DNA from: an uncultured bacterium
Lineage (GTDB): Bacteria; Cyanobacteriota; Vampirovibrionia; Gastranaerophilales; Gastranaerophilaceae
Assembly (NCBI GenBank): GCA_902803265.1
Contig: CADCPD010000112.1
Span: 1 to 15,539 of the forward strand
Direction: 5' to 3'
DNA length: 15,539 nucleotides
Positions within the stretch are counted from its first letter, which is position 1, and every line of letters begins with the position of its first letter. The notes below the pieces were generated by a model. That model had not been told where the DNA came from, made no database searches, and saw only the letters and a program-made list of their open reading frames with translations. This document shows, one piece after another, positions 15,331 to 15,539 of this stretch. Position numbers and translations under genes: made by a program.

Positions 15331-15369
15331 TAACAAATCCTGAAAGCTAAGTGGCATCAGGATTTGTTA
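15331..15369. repeat. 13-bp perfect inverted repeat (stem-loop)
   Basis: TAACAAATCCTGA (15331-15343) pairs perfectly with TCAGGATTTGTTA (15357-15369) around a 13-nt loop. No T run follows in either direction, so it is not a standard terminator on its own. It stands 5 nt from the next hairpin. Confidence 0.7.
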
Positions 15370-15374
15370 ATAGT

Positions 15375-15410
15375 GGAGAATTTAGTCCATAGAACAAAAT
15401 TCTCCTTTTA
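15375..15410 (+). terminator. Rho-independent terminator
   Basis: GGAGAATTT (15375-15383) pairs with AAATTCTCC (15397-15405), 13-nt loop, followed directly by TTTTA and then TTTTAT. It can end read-through from the secretion operon or a separate short transcript starting near 15287. On the - strand no T tract follows, so it would not serve the gene to the right. Confidence 0.7.
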
Positions 15411-15421
15411 TTTTATAAAAA

Positions 15422-15539
15422 CTACTTTTTTCTGTAATACCCGCTAACTTCCGTTCCGTCATCTCTTTTGTATCTATCAACCCAAATTAAAACTCCGTTA
15501 ACTACATCTTGTTGTGCTTGATAATTTCTTGGTACACCA
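15422..15539 (-). CDS. C-terminal fragment of unidentified protein
   Basis: The - strand is open from the right edge to a TAG at 15422-15424, giving the last 38 residues of a protein that continues outside the window. The tail ends in a polar, basic motif RYKRDDGTEVSGYYRKK, preceded by NGVLIWVD. Tails of the form (K/R)xDGTxVxGYYR occur in several unrelated small bacterial and phage proteins, so they do not identify a function. Codon use is like the neighbouring genes, and the frame ends before an AT-rich gap, which supports a real gene end. Confidence 0.6.
   Translation of the reverse strand, partial: GVPRNYQAQQDVVNGVLIWVDRYKRDDGTEVSGYYRKK

Larger units (their letters stand above)
15151..15421. 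other. AT-rich intergenic region after secretion operon
   Basis: This stretch lies between hlyD-like and a - strand gene entering from the right. I find no convincing coding frame. Bases 15151-15300 are plain AT-rich DNA with a TATAAT at 15275-15280 lacking a good -35. Bases 15301-15410 hold the direct repeat, two hairpins and terminator listed separately. No clear terminator lies directly behind the hlyD-like stop. Confidence 0.6.

Noticed and set aside
15304..15333. Nine-residue open frame starting ATGGACACA
   Set aside because: It is too short, has no ribosome binding site, and is explained by the TGGACACA direct repeat.
1..15539. CRISPR array, tRNA, rRNA or intact insertion sequence
   Set aside because: No regularly spaced direct repeats, cloverleaf-like sequence, rRNA signature or transposase frame was found on either strand.

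Overview
The window is AT-rich, densely coded DNA from what looks like a Gram-negative-type anaerobe. A HydF maturase implies [FeFe]-hydrogenase metabolism. A TolC-family outer-membrane protein together with an HlyB/HlyD pair implies an outer membrane. This combination fits gut Vampirovibrionia/Melainabacteria (for example Gastranaerophilales), but that placement is an inference from gene content and composition. Other low-GC fermentative diderms are not excluded.

Left part (1-3046, + strand): a housekeeping cluster. It holds the 3' five-sixths of alaS (alanyl-tRNA synthetase, entering from the left edge), then dut (dUTPase) 2 nt later, then a small protein of unknown function 5 nt later. A short intergenic region with a heptanucleotide tandem repeat and a hairpin separates this cluster from the convergent hydF gene (- strand). 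The hydF start is placed at 4369, because a TATAAT-type promoter covers the upstream alternative start. Beyond hydF lies a decayed XRE-family regulator (+ strand), with no start codon and a one-base frameshift, followed by an intact bidirectional terminator.

Right part (4871-15150): a complete, self-contained type I secretion locus. A 1800-residue RTX-like protein on the - strand is the presumed substrate. It is divergent from a three-gene + strand operon: a TolC-family outer-membrane channel, an HlyB-type ABC exporter with a degenerate C39-like domain, and an unusually short HlyD-type adaptor. The 255-bp divergent region holds a large imperfect inverted repeat whose two arms each carry an outward-facing extended -10-like element, a second palindrome, and a near-consensus sigma-70 promoter for the RTX gene. 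The RTX protein is built from about four related units, two of them tandem copies of about 425-435 residues. It shows no obvious enzymatic motif, so a calcium-binding surface or adhesin role is the most economical reading.

Right edge (15151-15539): an AT-rich intergenic stretch with an 11-bp-period direct repeat, two strong tandem hairpins (the second a rho-independent terminator), and the C-terminal end of a further - strand gene.

I see no tRNA, rRNA, CRISPR array or intact insertion sequence. The most noteworthy items are the modular RTX substrate with its dedicated exporter, the mirrored divergent promoter region, and the possible small RNA or recombination-site structure at 15300-15410.
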